Source: Acorus gramineus
Lineage: Eukaryota > Streptophyta > Magnoliopsida > Acorales > Acoraceae
Reading direction: 5' to 3'
NCBI GenBank assembly: GCA_030737835.1
Contig: JAUJYN010000041.1
Span: 779,135 to 843,134, forward strand
Length of the DNA: 64,000 nt
A program made the position numbers and the translations under genes. Of this stretch, positions 11,830 to 23,230 are shown one piece after another. The notes beneath the pieces were generated by a model. The model was not told where the DNA came from and did no database searches. It saw only the letters and a program-made list of their open reading frames with translations. Numbering within the stretch: the stretch's first letter is position 1; each line of letters opens with the position of its first letter.

Positions 11830-14800
11830 TAAGAGATGTGGTATGTTGTTATCACATCAACACCCTTCTCTATTTCTGATATGTCATGCATGTCCTCTGG
11901 TATAATAAATGGTCCACAACAGAAGTCCAAAAACTCTCTGTCACTCTTATTTTACTTGATGTGTATGCATTGCTAATTCAGTAGAGGAAAGAACTTAATT
12001 AAAGACTGACTGGCTGCCTGGAAATATTTAGCTCATTAAAATATCTGCCATTATGTTTTTTCCCCCAACTTTATGAACTAATCATTTCACACTCATTCGG
12101 CCTTGAAATATTTAAAAAATAATAATTGATAACTCATCACTGACATATTACTATTAATTGCAGAGATTTAAAAAAAAAAACTTTTAACTTGAAATATTTG
12201 AAATGACTTCACAACTTACAGATACAACAAATGATAGCATTAACAATAGACAGCATCAGCAATACATGCTTATCAGTGTCACAGAGGAAAGAAAATTGTG
12301 ATAGAAAATGTCATGAATAGTGAAACCTTGATCATTATTTACCACAAAAATTATGATAATAATTGGCAGTTAACATCACAAGCCTTACCTAGCAACCACC
12401 AAGAAAACATGGTATTGGAGGCTGATTTAATTCTCAGGGACCCGCATAAAAAAAATCCCTTGAAACATTATTGCTGCCAATGTAAATTACTATTCAGGTT
12501 TATTCTTGTGGATCAAATCAAAATAATTGGATTGGTCCGTATTCTGCTACCTATTTTAAAAACAAATGAATATAAATGTTGCTTCTGGTTTTCCATGGAC
12601 ATGGCTAATTGTTGTTGCTGCCAATTTGATTTTGCTTTTGTAATTGGTTTAAGATAGTGTCTTTTTTTTTTTGGGTGCTTTTGGTACTGGATTATGATTT
12701 TTTTAAATGTATTTCAGCTATTTTTTTAAAGTGGTGGAGAGTAGTTTTTAGATTAAGCCTCATTTGGATGTTTTTAAGCAGATTCTGCGTCTAGAAAGTG
12801 AAAGGTTTTAAGACGTTGGTCCAAATACATTTTCAACGTTTAGCTTTTCAAACTATCCTCTGACTTTTTCAGGTAAAAAAATTCAACAATTGAAACGTTA
12901 ACAAAACAACTTCTTCAAAAGTTGAGTTTGAAATGTAAAATTTTAAGTAGCAACTGCCGTCCAAATACAGCCGTTGATTGATTTTGTATATAAGTTGGTT
13001 CCCACAGTCTGATCCATTGAATGCTGAAAGCAAACAATGTACCCATACATTCTTCTGCCAACCACAAGCCAGTCTATGTACATGGATTTCTACATACACT
13101 TGGAAAAGCTTCATGTGATGCCTTTTGGGTTGTTTTCATACATAATGAAAATGGAGGGATATTTGTCGGACTGTGAAAAAAACCATTGCTTCATAACAGA
13201 GACTCAGGTCCCATTTTAGAACCAATTGTCACACAGATATTTTTAGTTAAATCAATTTTTAGATAATAATTAGTTCTAGATGAGCATTTATTTTTAAAAT
13301 TTTGGATTTGAATTTTAGCTTTCATGTGTTAAAATAAAAACAATAGTTTTTATGAAAATGCTGAGTTGTAAGGAGTTTTATGAAAAGTTGGTTGATAGCA
13401 AACTGATTATAAATTAGTTTTAGGCATCATCTTTGAACGGGCTGGGTGTTAACTTTTTCTAAAAAATTGTGTTTAGAATTAAGTTTGCATGAAGTTAGCT
13501 CTCTATCGATTTTGAAAAAGTTAGATGTTAACATTTTTTTTGTAATAAGGTGTCTACAACTTTTAGTTGTAGCTTTTTTTTATAGAAAAAATAAATTTGG
13601 ATAACTCAGTTTCTTATAAACCCAAAAAGAACATGATTTCAAATGGAGTGTGTGTTTGAAAACATGTTTGGATGGTTTTTAGAGATTCCATTTTAGTGAA
13701 GCATGTATTTAATTCAAACTCATTTTCCAACGATCTCAGTTTTTTTTTTTTTTTTTCTTGCAAGTACATCCCCTGAGAAGCTTCGTAGAGAATTTAGGTT
13801 GGACAGACAAATTTTTATTTATTTTTTATTTGGGAAATTAGTGTGGTTGTATTTGTAATTTGAGGAGCCCCTACATATTTGGGTAGTTGGGAGTGACCAT
13901 GAAGGACAGTGTGACAGAGAGACCCATAAAAAGGACATCCTTGGGTGCTTGCAATATTTATTGGAGGGAAATGTCTTCCATCCACGTGGCAAACCATATT
14001 TTCTAGGTAATCCATATTTTCTAGGTCTTTTTAAACCTTAAAAAAAAAAAAAACTAGGCCTATATAATCAAATGATTAATCAGGACAAAAATATCCCTAA
14101 AAAATAGAAACCACCACCACCACTAGCTATGGAAAAAAAAAACATAATTTTGATATTAGTATGTATTAATGGGATTTATATCAATACTTATTTGAATATG
14201 TATTTGAATATACGACATGTGTTCATCAATAAATACTAATGAGATTTTTATAAATGATTTTTTAATTAATAAAGAATTTTTAATTATTTGTGGGATACAT
14301 GTTGTTCATTCAAGCACAAATTGAATGAAATCCCATCAATGTTTACTGAGATAAAAAAAAGGTCTTATATTAGGAGGTTTAGGAGTGGTATTACTTACCA
14401 ATCCAATTTATTCTGCCTTTTCATTGGGATTGGTTCTTGTTTGTATATCCTTATTCTATAACAATTTGACCTATTATTTTTTCTTTTATTTGATTTGGAA
14501 TTTCTAAATATTTAGTACTGACGCGCCATAGTAATTGCACCTATCAAGGCAACTAAAAGAATTATTGAAACGAGTTCAAATGGAAGATAAAAATCTGTTT
14601 TTTTAGAAAAAAAAACTAGTATACATCTCCAGAGTTTTAAAAATGTAAAGTTGCGTTTTTTTTTATAAATTTGACATTAGTAGTAACAAGATATATGAAC
14701 TTAAAAACTAAATTACATAAGATGAAAATATATTAATTACTCTGAGCTCTTGTTGGTTCATGTTTACATAGTAATCATAGTAGGTAGGAAAATGATATAT

Positions 14801-15083
14801 AAAGCTTTGTTTACATCTCACACATATTTTTTTTTAAAATATATATTTAACTAATGAACTATATTATTTGATAAAAGATAATGTAAATATTCATGCACAT
14901 GTATATATATATATATATTTATAAGAGGATATATATTGAGATAATATGATAAACACTCTATGGGCACTTTTGTAATTGAACCCCAGCAAGAGTGGAATTG
15001 TGGAGGAGCCGGCGGTGCCCTCCACAGCAGGGCATTCCGAAGGACCACATCGGTGTCAGACGGCGATAAGGGGTTCCTGCATT
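11830..15083. other. intergenic, upstream of ABCG22; no gene
   Basis: AT-rich sequence without recognisable protein. ORFs such as 12298-12657 have no family resemblance and lie in low-complexity sequence. About 12758-12972 has ends (CATTTGGATG on the left, CGTCCAAATACAG on the right) typical of short hAT-like MITEs. Poly(A/T) runs lie at 13740-13757 and 14040-14053. A TA-rich run lies near 14901-14920. Confidence 0.5.
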
Positions 15084-15200
15084 TCGACGACACGTGGACG
15101 GTCCAAATTGAACCACGTACGTGACCACGTGAGTGTCACGGGTCTCTGTCCTTCCAGTCTTTTTTATCTTTGTCTCCCAATCGTCGACTTACACGTGTTC
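15084..15200. promoter_or_regulatory. G-box/ABRE cluster in a GC-richer island
   Basis: Three CACGTG palindromes (15091-15096, 15126-15131, 15192-15197) plus CCACGTACGTG lie within about 110 bp, inside a GC-richer island (~14980-15310) surrounded by AT-rich DNA. CACGTG/ACGT cores are bound by bZIP and bHLH factors, and ACACGTG-type sites are ABA-response elements. The island sits about 3.3 kb upstream of the ABCG22 TATA box. It could be a distal enhancer, the promoter of an unrecognised gene, or a relic. Confidence 0.4.
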
Positions 15201-15460
15201 CTGGTCTTTCGTTAATCAATGCTCGGCGCATCTGCAGCCGTCCATTCGGTAGGCTCCGCAACCAAATCAGCTGAGTTTGACTGACTCGGGTCGAACTACC
15301 TCGGAATTTTGGATTTTGTTGCGTATCAAAAATATATATATCAATTATACAGCCAAAATATCCTCTTAAAACTCTATACTACCAATATTTCTCAAAAATT
15401 TAAAAATTGGACATGAATGTTTTTTTTTTTTAAAGTATTCATTTACATTATAATTTGAAA

Positions 15461-15961
15461 TGGAAAAATCCACCCGTAAACTGACTGAAATTCATATAAC
15501 CTCCTGCAAATACCTAGTAAATCCAAATAAACTCTTGAATAAAATTTATGATTACAGATGATGAATATTTTGTGAATATTATGTTTGGTTAACCCTGATA
15601 GAGAACACAGTATACCAAAAAATCTTACAATGTGTTAAAAATGTGAAACATCTTCTGTAAATGACGATTTTACCCCTCTGAATAGGGTTTTATAATATAT
15701 CCATAGAGAGTAAAATCATCATTTTTATAGGATTTTTCGCATTTTAAACACATTGTAGGTTTTTTTATTATTATATTGTGCTTTCAATTAGAGTTAATCA
15801 AACAAGATATTCACTAAATATTCATCATCTGTCAACAGAAATTTTATTCAGAGGGTTACTTGGATTTACAGGGTGTTTTCAGGGGGTTATATAAATTTTA
15901 AGAAAGGCAGGGGGTTATATGAATTTTAATAAAATTTCAGGGGGCTGTATGGATTTTTCCC
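15461..15961. mobile_element. foldback MITE (Mutator-like ends likely)
   Basis: About 500 bp that is inverted-repeat over nearly its whole length. Left GGAAAAATCCA pairs with right TGGATTTTTCC. GAAATTCATATAACC pairs with GGGGTTATATGAATTTT-type sequence. GATGATGAATATT pairs with AATATTCATCATC, and ATGACGATTTTAC pairs with GTAAAATCATCAT around the centre near 15690. Flanks show a degenerate AATTTGAAA/AATTTATAA pair. It has no coding capacity. Confidence 0.75.
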
Positions 15962-17640
15962 AATTTATAAATATTTAAAGTTCTGCAGAAGTACCTCACA
16001 AAAGGGTATTAGTGCGTCGTTTATGCTCTTTTGAGAGATATTGTTGGTAATAATATTTTGGTAGGGGTGATGAAATGAGATTTTTTCCAAGTGTACGTGT
16101 GCAAAAAAACCATTTTGAAACTCGATCATGCACGTAATTGATAAACGAGGCAAAAATAAAGTTTTTCTTTCATTTGATTCATTAGTGTTTGTGTCAAATT
16201 CTTTTGTTTTTTTTGTGTTTTTTTATATAAATTAAACTAGTAGACCTTTCTATCGTGATTTCATTACTGAAAAATTGAAATACATGTATGAAGGGGAAAG
16301 AGAGATATAGAGCAAACTAAACAAAATGGTAAACAAGAAAAACAACTAAACCACACACAACATATGTACCCTGTTAAAATTTTCAATATTTGTTGAAAAT
16401 GAGTACATTTAATTTGTCATGAAGAGACACGTATTTATACTTTTTTCATTACAGCATACACCTCATCAAAACATATATATTATTTTATAAAAATTAAAAA
16501 TTATTCATATTGCAAGTGGACTATTCGTAAAATTATTCTTTCCATATACACCCTCGCCCGTCGCGTCTTTGCATATGACCGCCTTTTTTTTATATTATAA
16601 TCAGGTGTTACATTTTTGTTTTTATTTTTATTTTTATTTTTAAAAGTTAAATTTTATTCTATGAGCTAGAGTAAGATTCAATTGCAAGATTTTCAATGAA
16701 GAGAAGATACATATTATTTGTCAAACTGTAAGCTGTAAATAGGTGTTTACTTTTTTATTGAAATATGAAATATGTTTTTTTATCTATCATTCTTATCCAA
16801 AATCTACCTTTTTATTGGAAAGTGTTTTACACCAAAACTCAAAATGAGTTGTACGGCAGTGTGATTCCTCCCACCACCAAGAGATGTCACTTTGGGCAAA
16901 AAAAAAAAAAGAAAAAGAAATTGAAGGAGGATAGATATCACATGTTCATTGCATCCATCAATGCAAAGCCACTTTGTTGGTCTCCTTTTACAAGTGCACG
17001 CATCCATCTATGGACTATTGGTGGACTGTCATGCAAAGGGGCACTTCTTTTGTATGGTCCTCCTCCAACGTTGTTACACGTGGTCCTTGTATACTATTCC
17101 TACATAAAATTAATCTCATTTCATTTTTTTTTTTGCTTTTATGAAATGTGCTACATACAATTAATTCAAGTAGATATTTCATCTTTATCATGAAATATAT
17201 GTTTTGTTACATATACATTTAAACAAGAATTAAACTATGTAAAGACTGCACATAATACTTTATTCAAAACTGGTTTAATACTATCATTTTCTTTTTGGGT
17301 ACCAGAGAATGAAAAAGAGAGCAAAACATATGACCTCAGAGAGCATATCATCATGTGATAGGATATGTGAAAACATTTTTTGGTTTCGGGCAGTGTCACA
17401 GTCTATTTGTAGCACTATTTGTAAACTGGGAACGTCGAATTTCAGTTGTCAAAATATGTATCCACTGTGTCTGTACCAGAGTTGATCTACATGCAAGTTG
17501 GTCCAATAAATAATATAATTTTGGAAATGGAAATAGAGAGAATGATAACAAGCAAAACAAAGAAAATATATATAAACAATTGTAAAGGAAATGACCAATG
17601 CATCTTCTGCTACTGCAGCAATTTTTTTTCGGATACCCTA
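15962..17640. other. intergenic, no gene seen
   Basis: AT-rich DNA. The 142-codon frame at 16765-17193 contains a poly-lysine run from an A-tract and resembles no family. Nothing else stands out. Confidence 0.45.
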
Positions 17641-17876
17641 TTTTTAGTCTCAATTCCAGTTTAATTACATGTGTTTTGAATTTTTTTAAAATGGTATATC
17701 TCATCTAATGAGGTAGATGTTTTTTTAAAAAATAAAGTATATACTCCAATGAATTGCATGGTTACATTTATAGAAAATGTAATAAAATTCTTTCGAATCA
17801 TATGTTTTGTCAGCGTGAGCATATGCATCGTTAATTTTCTATCGATGCATATAGAACTGGAATTGAGGCTGAAAAC
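17641..17876 (+). repeat. MITE family A, copy 2 (best preserved)
   Basis: Terminal inverted repeats are clear: TTTTTAGTCTCAATTCCAGT at the left against ACTGGAATTGAGGCTGAAAAC at the right. The interior matches copies 1, 3 and 4 (ACTCCAATGAATTGCATGG and GTGAGCATATGCATCG). It is 236 bp and non-coding. Confidence 0.7.
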
Positions 17877-18515
17877 GAATATATGTGTAATAATGGGACT
17901 GAAAGCGTGAGATTGCTTGAATGATCAACAGGAGAATATATAATCAACAAACACACACATATATATTTATGGATTCATTGCTAATAAGTGATGCTGAATG
18001 TTCAGAAGACTCACACTATAAGTTGACATTGATTAATGTGTGTTTAATATGCGTTTATAATAACCCAGCAAAAAAAAAAAAGCATTTAATAAGTGCACAA
18101 ATTTAAGTGTCACTTGTAAACTGTAATCAGAAACTTTTTATTAGTTCATTGTGGCATCAATTTTTTTTTTCTGAAGGAAAAATGTAGATATATCTATTTC
18201 AATGTAGAATCAAAATAAACAAAACCTGAATTGAAGATTAGGACATATTATTGTGTTAGAATATTCTAATTAGAACCAGTGGATCAAGTTTCTTCCAACG
18301 GCTGATGATTTGATTATATTTGCGTTGACCTTAATGAAATGACATTGCCACTGCATGTGAGGATGCATAAGGATCGCATATAACAACTCCCAAAGAATAA
18401 AAAGAACATCTTTTGATGGATAATTATGGCCAAGAGAGTTCATAATCTCTAATATTAGCCCCTTTTCAAGTCAATTTTGCATATGCTACGTCACCAATGT
18501 AATATATGAAATCAC
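17877..18515. other. intergenic, no gene seen
   Basis: AT-rich spacer between MITE copy 2 and the LINE remnant. No coding or repeat signal recognised. Confidence 0.4.
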
Positions 18516-19280
18516 TTTTTTTTAATAAGGTGATAGACACTCGTCCTCAATTTTAATCAAAGAAAGGCAATGCCTAATTTAGAAAAACAATTATAAGAGA
18601 TATCTACATAAAAACCCATTGGCAAGGAAGAAGTAGAAGAGATATCTACTCCTCTTCCTAATAGTATCCCTTGTAAATAGAAACATAAGTACAACTTCTA
18701 ACTACTCAATAAAAAATAAAACCCCTTCTGATCGAAACACTGCTCGCCCCAGGCCCTAGCGCAAGAAACACTCCAATCCTATATGAGATGCATGATCATG
18801 TCCCAAATATTCTCTACATAGACTGGAGTTCTTTAAAAAACATGATGGTTTCGAGCAATTCACAAACCCCAAGCAACTGTAGGAACCAGCTATTGCGTGA
18901 CCTTGGCTTTCACTCCCTTGTCCCCCCTCGCCCTCAATTGCTTTCCCACCCTCCACAGCTCTTCTAACGAGGAGCGGGTGTCCCTGAAATCGGTCATTCC
19001 CATGAGTTGCTGCCAAATCCACTTCGCAGCCATGCATTCAAGCAAAATATGTGTTGTGGACTTCTCTCCTCTATGACATAAATAACAAGAAGTATCTGCT
19101 CGCGGAGTCCATCGTGCACGGTACACCTTGGTAAGTGGTTTGTCCTGATACACGAGCCACAAGAAATTTTTTACTTTTAGCGGGATTTTTGGAGCTCAAA
19201 TCTCGTTGAGTTTCTGAGCCATTTCTGTCGAGGAAGGCTGATTTCTACGCCACCATTCATAACAGCGTTTGACACTTAAC
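18516..19280 (-). mobile_element. 3' remnant of an L1-type LINE (zf-RVT region)
   Basis: Minus-strand translation around 19190-18890 gives the zinc-binding reverse-transcriptase tail typical of plant LINE ORF2: KNFLWLVYQDKPL, then CYLCHRGEKSTTHILLEC with its C-x2-C...H-x4-C spacing, then WIWQQL. Downstream VAWGL*IARN resembles the usual AIWLERN stretch and carries a stop. A T-run at 18516-18523 would be the poly(A) tail. The copy is 5'-truncated, has lost the reverse-transcriptase core and is interrupted by stops. It is unrelated in detail to the LINE at 49-55 kb. Confidence 0.82.
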
Positions 19281-20427
19281 ACAATATAAAACTCTACTAC
19301 ATTAGTACATCATCTATAATGAAAAAATTAAAACATATGCATTCAATTCATATATGCATGTTATGCACTTTGTGTAAGTTGTCAACTCTCATTTTCATCT
19401 CCTTTTCATTGCTTACTCTTTTTTATTCTTTTTTTCTTACATTATTATGCATTTTGTTCACTTTATCAACTTGTACATTGTTATTCATCCGCTGTACATT
19501 GTTATATCAATTATGTATATTATTAAGTATCTATTATACATTGTTGAATCTCGTATGCTGTTATCCATTCCAGTACATTGTTACGTAACAAAGATGATAT
19601 TTGGATAGAAGGAGAAAAAAGTGAAACTGTTAACTTTAGCTTGAATGTGTTCTAATATGCTAAAAAGTTGGGGGACCTAAAAAACATATGGTCTAACATT
19701 TTCCATCTTCTAATTCCATTTTCAGGGTGGAGCCAAATTGATGGAAATCAGCCCATTGATAGATTTTTTTTTTATCAATAAGATTTTATTCAAATATATT
19801 TGTTCATGGTGCATTTGTCTTACATGACACATTTTCATTGACTACCACAGGGTTGTTCCTTGTAGTTAGCCATAAATGATCCCATTATCATTGACAGAGA
19901 CTTTGAGATATATAATAAGGTACATGCATACATGATATCTCTTTCTCACATCGACCTCCTTGTATATTATAGGCATTTTGTCAACAGTTTTGTTACTAGT
20001 TCCATATATATACTATATTACGAAAATAATAAAAATATATAAATTAAATGAGTATGTTTTTTATTTATTTTTTATAATAAAATATAATTTATTATTGGAG
20101 TATATACTTTAAACAAATAAAATCATGTACGGGTTGCAAATGACGTTGAACATAACATTTGTAAAATGTTACATCGAGCCTTGTTTGTAGCCTAATTTGT
20201 AGGTCACACATGTTTTAAATTTTTTTTTTTATTGAAGTATATTCTTAACTATTGTGTACTTCTATGAAAGATGATGCACATGCTTAAGGTGAAAGATCTA
20301 TTTTCAACTACTTGAGTTGGGCCAGTCCATGACCGGAATAACTTGTCCTATTATTTAGTATGTTTCGATGCCTTCTAATAAGTTTATTTTAAGGCTAATG
20401 TTACGTACAGTCCCATTTTTAACATCA
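19281..20427. other. intergenic, no gene seen
   Basis: Low-complexity AT-rich DNA. The 89-codon frame at 19319-19588 is a run of TACATTGTTAT-like repeats, not a gene. No MITE ends found. Confidence 0.45.
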
Positions 20428-20600
20428 ATTATAGATTGAATGCTTTTATAAAAAATGAAACATATACTCTGATGAATTGCATAGATGCATTTATGAAAAA
20501 TATAAAAAAAATCTTTCAAAACATATGCCTTGTTAATGTGAGTACATGCGTCGTTAATTTTCTATCAATGCATATAAGGTTGAAATTGGGGCTGAAAACA
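20428..20600 (+). repeat. MITE family A, copy 3
   Basis: Shares the interior of copy 1 almost word for word (GCTTTTATAAAAAATGAAAC, GATGAATTGCAT, GTGAGTACATGCG) and ends GAAATTGGGGCTGAAAAC, like copy 2. The left end is less clear. Confidence 0.55.
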
Positions 20601-20775
20601 GATCTAGGTGTAGCAACGCCCTTATTTTAAATCCATAAATAAAAGTGATGTTACCTAATAAAAAATTATTAGCTAATATCTAATTAATTATCTAAATAAT
20701 TTAATGATAAATAATAATAAATCGTATTGAATTTTCAATTTGCATAAACAATTCAATGGGTAAAAATCAATGTAA

Positions 20776-21589
20776 CTGTAGGTCTTGAGTTCGAGTGTAG
20801 TGTCCCCAGTAGTTATAGCTAGAGGTGTAAAACGGGCCGTGCCGTGCCGGCCCGGCCCGCTAAACAACCGGGCTAACGGGCTAACGGCCCGGCCCGGCCC
20901 GGCCCGGCCCGTTTCATGTAAGGGTGCCGTGCCGGCACGGCACGGTCCGCAGGGGGTCGGCCCAGCACGGCCCTCCGTGCCAGCCCGGCGGGCCAACGGG
21001 CCGGCCCGGCGGGCCACCGTGCCGTGCCAACGGGCCGGCCAGGCCCGTTGGCCCGCCAACGGCTAGTCCAACTAACCGTTGGCCCCAACGGCTAGTAAAC
21101 TGGCCGTTCACGGGCCAACGGGCCGGCCCGGCCCGTTGGCCCGTCCCAACGGTGGGGCCCACGGCACAAACCGTGCCGCGGGCCTAGCGGGCCGTGCCGT
21201 TCCGGCACGGCGGGCCTAGCGGGCCGTGCCAGAAACGGCACGCGGGCCGGGGGTCAGGCCCAGCCCGCGTCGCCACCCAAACGGGCCGGCCCACGGCACG
21301 GCCCGTGCCGTGCCGTGCCGTGCCGGCACGGGCCCTTAACGGGCCGTGCCACGGGCCGGGCCGGGCCGGCCCGCCCGTTTGACACCTCTAGTTATAGCAC
21401 AACGGTTCAGGGCTTACCTGTGCTAAAGGTAGGTCTTGTATTCGAGTCTTGGTGCTGTGTTATACCTCCTGTTTGTTAGGCGAAATTCAAAAGAATTTTT
21501 TGTGGGACCAGAGACAAACAGGCAAAGATAGCTTTTCCAGCTTGACCATAAGGTCAACCACGAGAAATTCCTCCGATGTAAAAAAAAAA
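20776..21589 (+). mobile_element. SINE, split by a later hAT insertion
   Basis: Flanked by an exact 14-bp target duplication AAAAATCAATGTAA (20762-20775 and 21590-21603) and ending in a poly(A) tract. Without the inserted element it would be about 235 bp. It has a tRNA-like promoter: A-box region TAGCACAACGG and B-box GTATTCGAGTC near 21430. A second B-box-like TGAGTTCGAGTGT near 20787 precedes it, suggesting a partly duplicated head. The 3' half matches the truncated SINE in ABCG22 intron 9. It encodes no protein and depends on a LINE for movement. Confidence 0.78.
20820..21390. mobile_element. GC-rich non-autonomous hAT-type element
   Basis: 571 bp, with inverted ends TAGAGGTGTAAAACGGGC / GCCCGTTTGACACCTCTA (one mismatch) and an exact 8-bp target duplication GTTATAGC (20812-20819 and 21391-21398), the hAT hallmark. 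The interior is strikingly GC-rich and built from GCCGTGCCG, GGCCCGGC and CAACGGGCC words. The many overlapping frames in it are compositional artefacts. It is inserted in the SINE, so it is the younger of the two. Confidence 0.9.
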
Positions 21590-21603
21590 AAAAATCAATG
21601 TAA

Positions 21604-22459
21604 GTTGTTACACTCAGTCTTTTTGACATTTTTTTTTTTTAGCCCACACAAATTTTCAAATTTTTTAATCATCCGAATTTCAATGTTGCTTAAGTTGAAA
21701 TGAAATTTTCAAACTCGTTCTAAAGAATATTTTAGTGATTTTGTCACCCCTCCACGAATACTGTTACACTTAGGCCATTTCTGCAGCCCCACTAACTTTC
21801 TCTAACCTAGTATATGTTTATCTACTAGATTAAAAAGTATAAAAAATATATTTAATTTATTCGAACAACATATTTTAGAAAAATAATAAGAAATTTCAAA
21901 TAAAAATTACAAGGTTGATTGTACTAAGGATTTTAATTTTCAATTATACCCTCTGGATCTCAATCTCGATCATATACTTCATCGTAGCCTCAAATAGGGT
22001 CCATTAACATCATAATTTCAAAAGGAAATAGTTAGAATCAGCCTCATTTCCTACTCTAAACGCAGTTCACATCATTTTAAATTTATTTTAAAACAATAAT
22101 ATATCTAATGTAATAAAATTTATATCTAGATATGTCAATGTGTGGTAGGTCGACCCGGACCCGACCAATCTAAATGCCTGACTCGAATGACACGGCAATT
22201 AAAACCATTCGGGCATAGGTCCACCCCGATCCGATTGACCTCATCCAAATACTATGTGATCTTTTTTTTTTTGTGATCCAACCCAATACCTATAATCTAA
22301 CCCAATATGAAAAAAAATCAGCTGACTCATATTTAAAAGTGTTATGGTATCATGTTATTTTTTTTCAAGTTGGAGTAATTAGATCAAATTTAGATTACTG
22401 GATTGATATATTTCCTTGCAAGCCGTGAGGGCTAGTCAAGGTCAAGCCATGAATATGAT
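21604..22459. other. intergenic, no gene seen
   Basis: AT-rich DNA. A short GC-richer piece near 22135-22260 contains GACCCGGACCCGACC-type repeats and may be a relic of another hAT-like MITE; its ends cannot be set. Confidence 0.4.
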
Positions 22460-22665
22460 ATTCCCAGATGAATGATTGAATTAAAGACTTTTGTTTAATT
22501 TCACAGCCCCTACTCTCACGTTAATAAGTCTACGTGAATGAGATTTTGAAATGACATTTTTTGTCTTCTTCTCTTCCCACCCCAACCCCCACGCAATGTT
22601 AAGGACTTCAAACGTCAACTGACCAGAATTTGTGGAGCATAAAAAACTATACATATAAAAATGAA
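22460..22665 (+). promoter_or_regulatory. relic copy of the LRR receptor gene promoter
   Basis: Aligns along its whole length with 37540-37735, the region just upstream of the LRR receptor-like protein start codon. Shared landmarks in the same order: GATTGAATTAAAGACTT, CACAGCCCC, TCACGTTAAT, CCCACCCCAACCCCCACGC, TGTTAAGGACT/CGTTAAGGACT, TTTGTGGA(G/A)CAT, and a TATA-like ACTATACATATAAAAA. No coding exon follows; the sequence runs into the Mutator-like element at 22796. It is probably the remnant of a tandem duplicate gene that lost its body. Confidence 0.65.
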
Positions 22666-22786
22666 TTTTTTTAAAAGTTAGAATTTAAATATTTTCAAGT
22701 GAAATAAAATTTTCAAATTTTTTAGCTCAGTTTTTTAAAAGTGTGTTGTTAGACAAAAACCTTTTCGAGCCTCAATTTTGGTATGA

Positions 22787-22795
22787 TATGATTTA
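22787..22795 (+). repeat. left 9-bp target duplication of the Mutator-like element
   Basis: TATGATTTA, identical to 36853-36861 on the other side of the element. Confidence 0.9.
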
Positions 22796-22893
22796 GGGGG
22801 AATTGTCCAAATACCCCTGGACCAAGCCTCCCATTATTTTCATACCCCCTGACTTTGGAGAATTTTTATTTACCCCTGCAGAGCTGTCCCCTT
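22796..22893 (+). repeat. left terminal inverted repeat of the MULE
   Basis: Pairs with 36755-36852 reversed: AATACCCCT(G/A)GACCAA, then TTTACCCCTGCAGAG(C/T)TGTCCC near the inner end. The similarity fades into T- and C-rich sequence beyond about 100 bp. Confidence 0.88.
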
Positions 22894-22953
22894 TTTTTTG
22901 TACCCCTCACCCTTGCCACATCACCTTTCACTACCTAAATTACCCTCTCTACT

Positions 22954-23230
22954 TTATTTTCCCCCCAAAACCTTTGGAACTTCCCCCCAAAACCCTCTCC
23001 CCCAAATTACTCTCCCCTCCCCCCCCCCCCCCCCCCAAAACCCTCTCTCTCCCCAAATCACTATCTGTCTCACCTGATACTCCGTCGACCGCCTTGTCAC
23101 CGCCATCATCACCTTTGTTAAGGGCCTGCCCGAAGCAATCAAAGACGTTCATGTAGTGGGAGAGGCCGAGCAAGATCTTGCCTTTTATGGTGAACGTCTA
23201 TAGATGGTTAGATTCGATCTTCAAAGCTCG
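22954..23230 (-). other. unidentified coding-like stretch in the MULE left arm
   Basis: On the minus strand a GC-richer stretch reads GKILLGLSHYMNVFDCFGQA followed by LNKGDDGGDKAVDGVSGE, then low-complexity glycine-rich sequence from a C-run. It looks unlike the surrounding AT-rich arm and could be a captured host exon. I do not recognise the family. Confidence 0.25.

Noticed and set aside
16765-17193. 142-codon frame
   Set aside because: Contains a poly-lysine run from an A-tract, no family resemblance, AT-rich context.
18756-19037. Second minus-strand frame over the LINE remnant
   Set aside because: Shadow or shifted continuation of the zf-RVT fragment, not a separate gene.
20688-21187. 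Multiple overlapping frames around 20.7-21.4 kb
   Set aside because: They lie in the GC-rich hAT-type element and read Gly/Pro/Ala/Arg repeats. No coding signal.
21391-21460. tRNA gene
   Set aside because: A and B boxes are present but no cloverleaf; followed by SINE body, poly(A) and target duplication.
22803-23156. 117-codon Pro/Ser-rich frame
   Set aside because: Falls in the MULE TIR and adjoining C-rich tract; low complexity.
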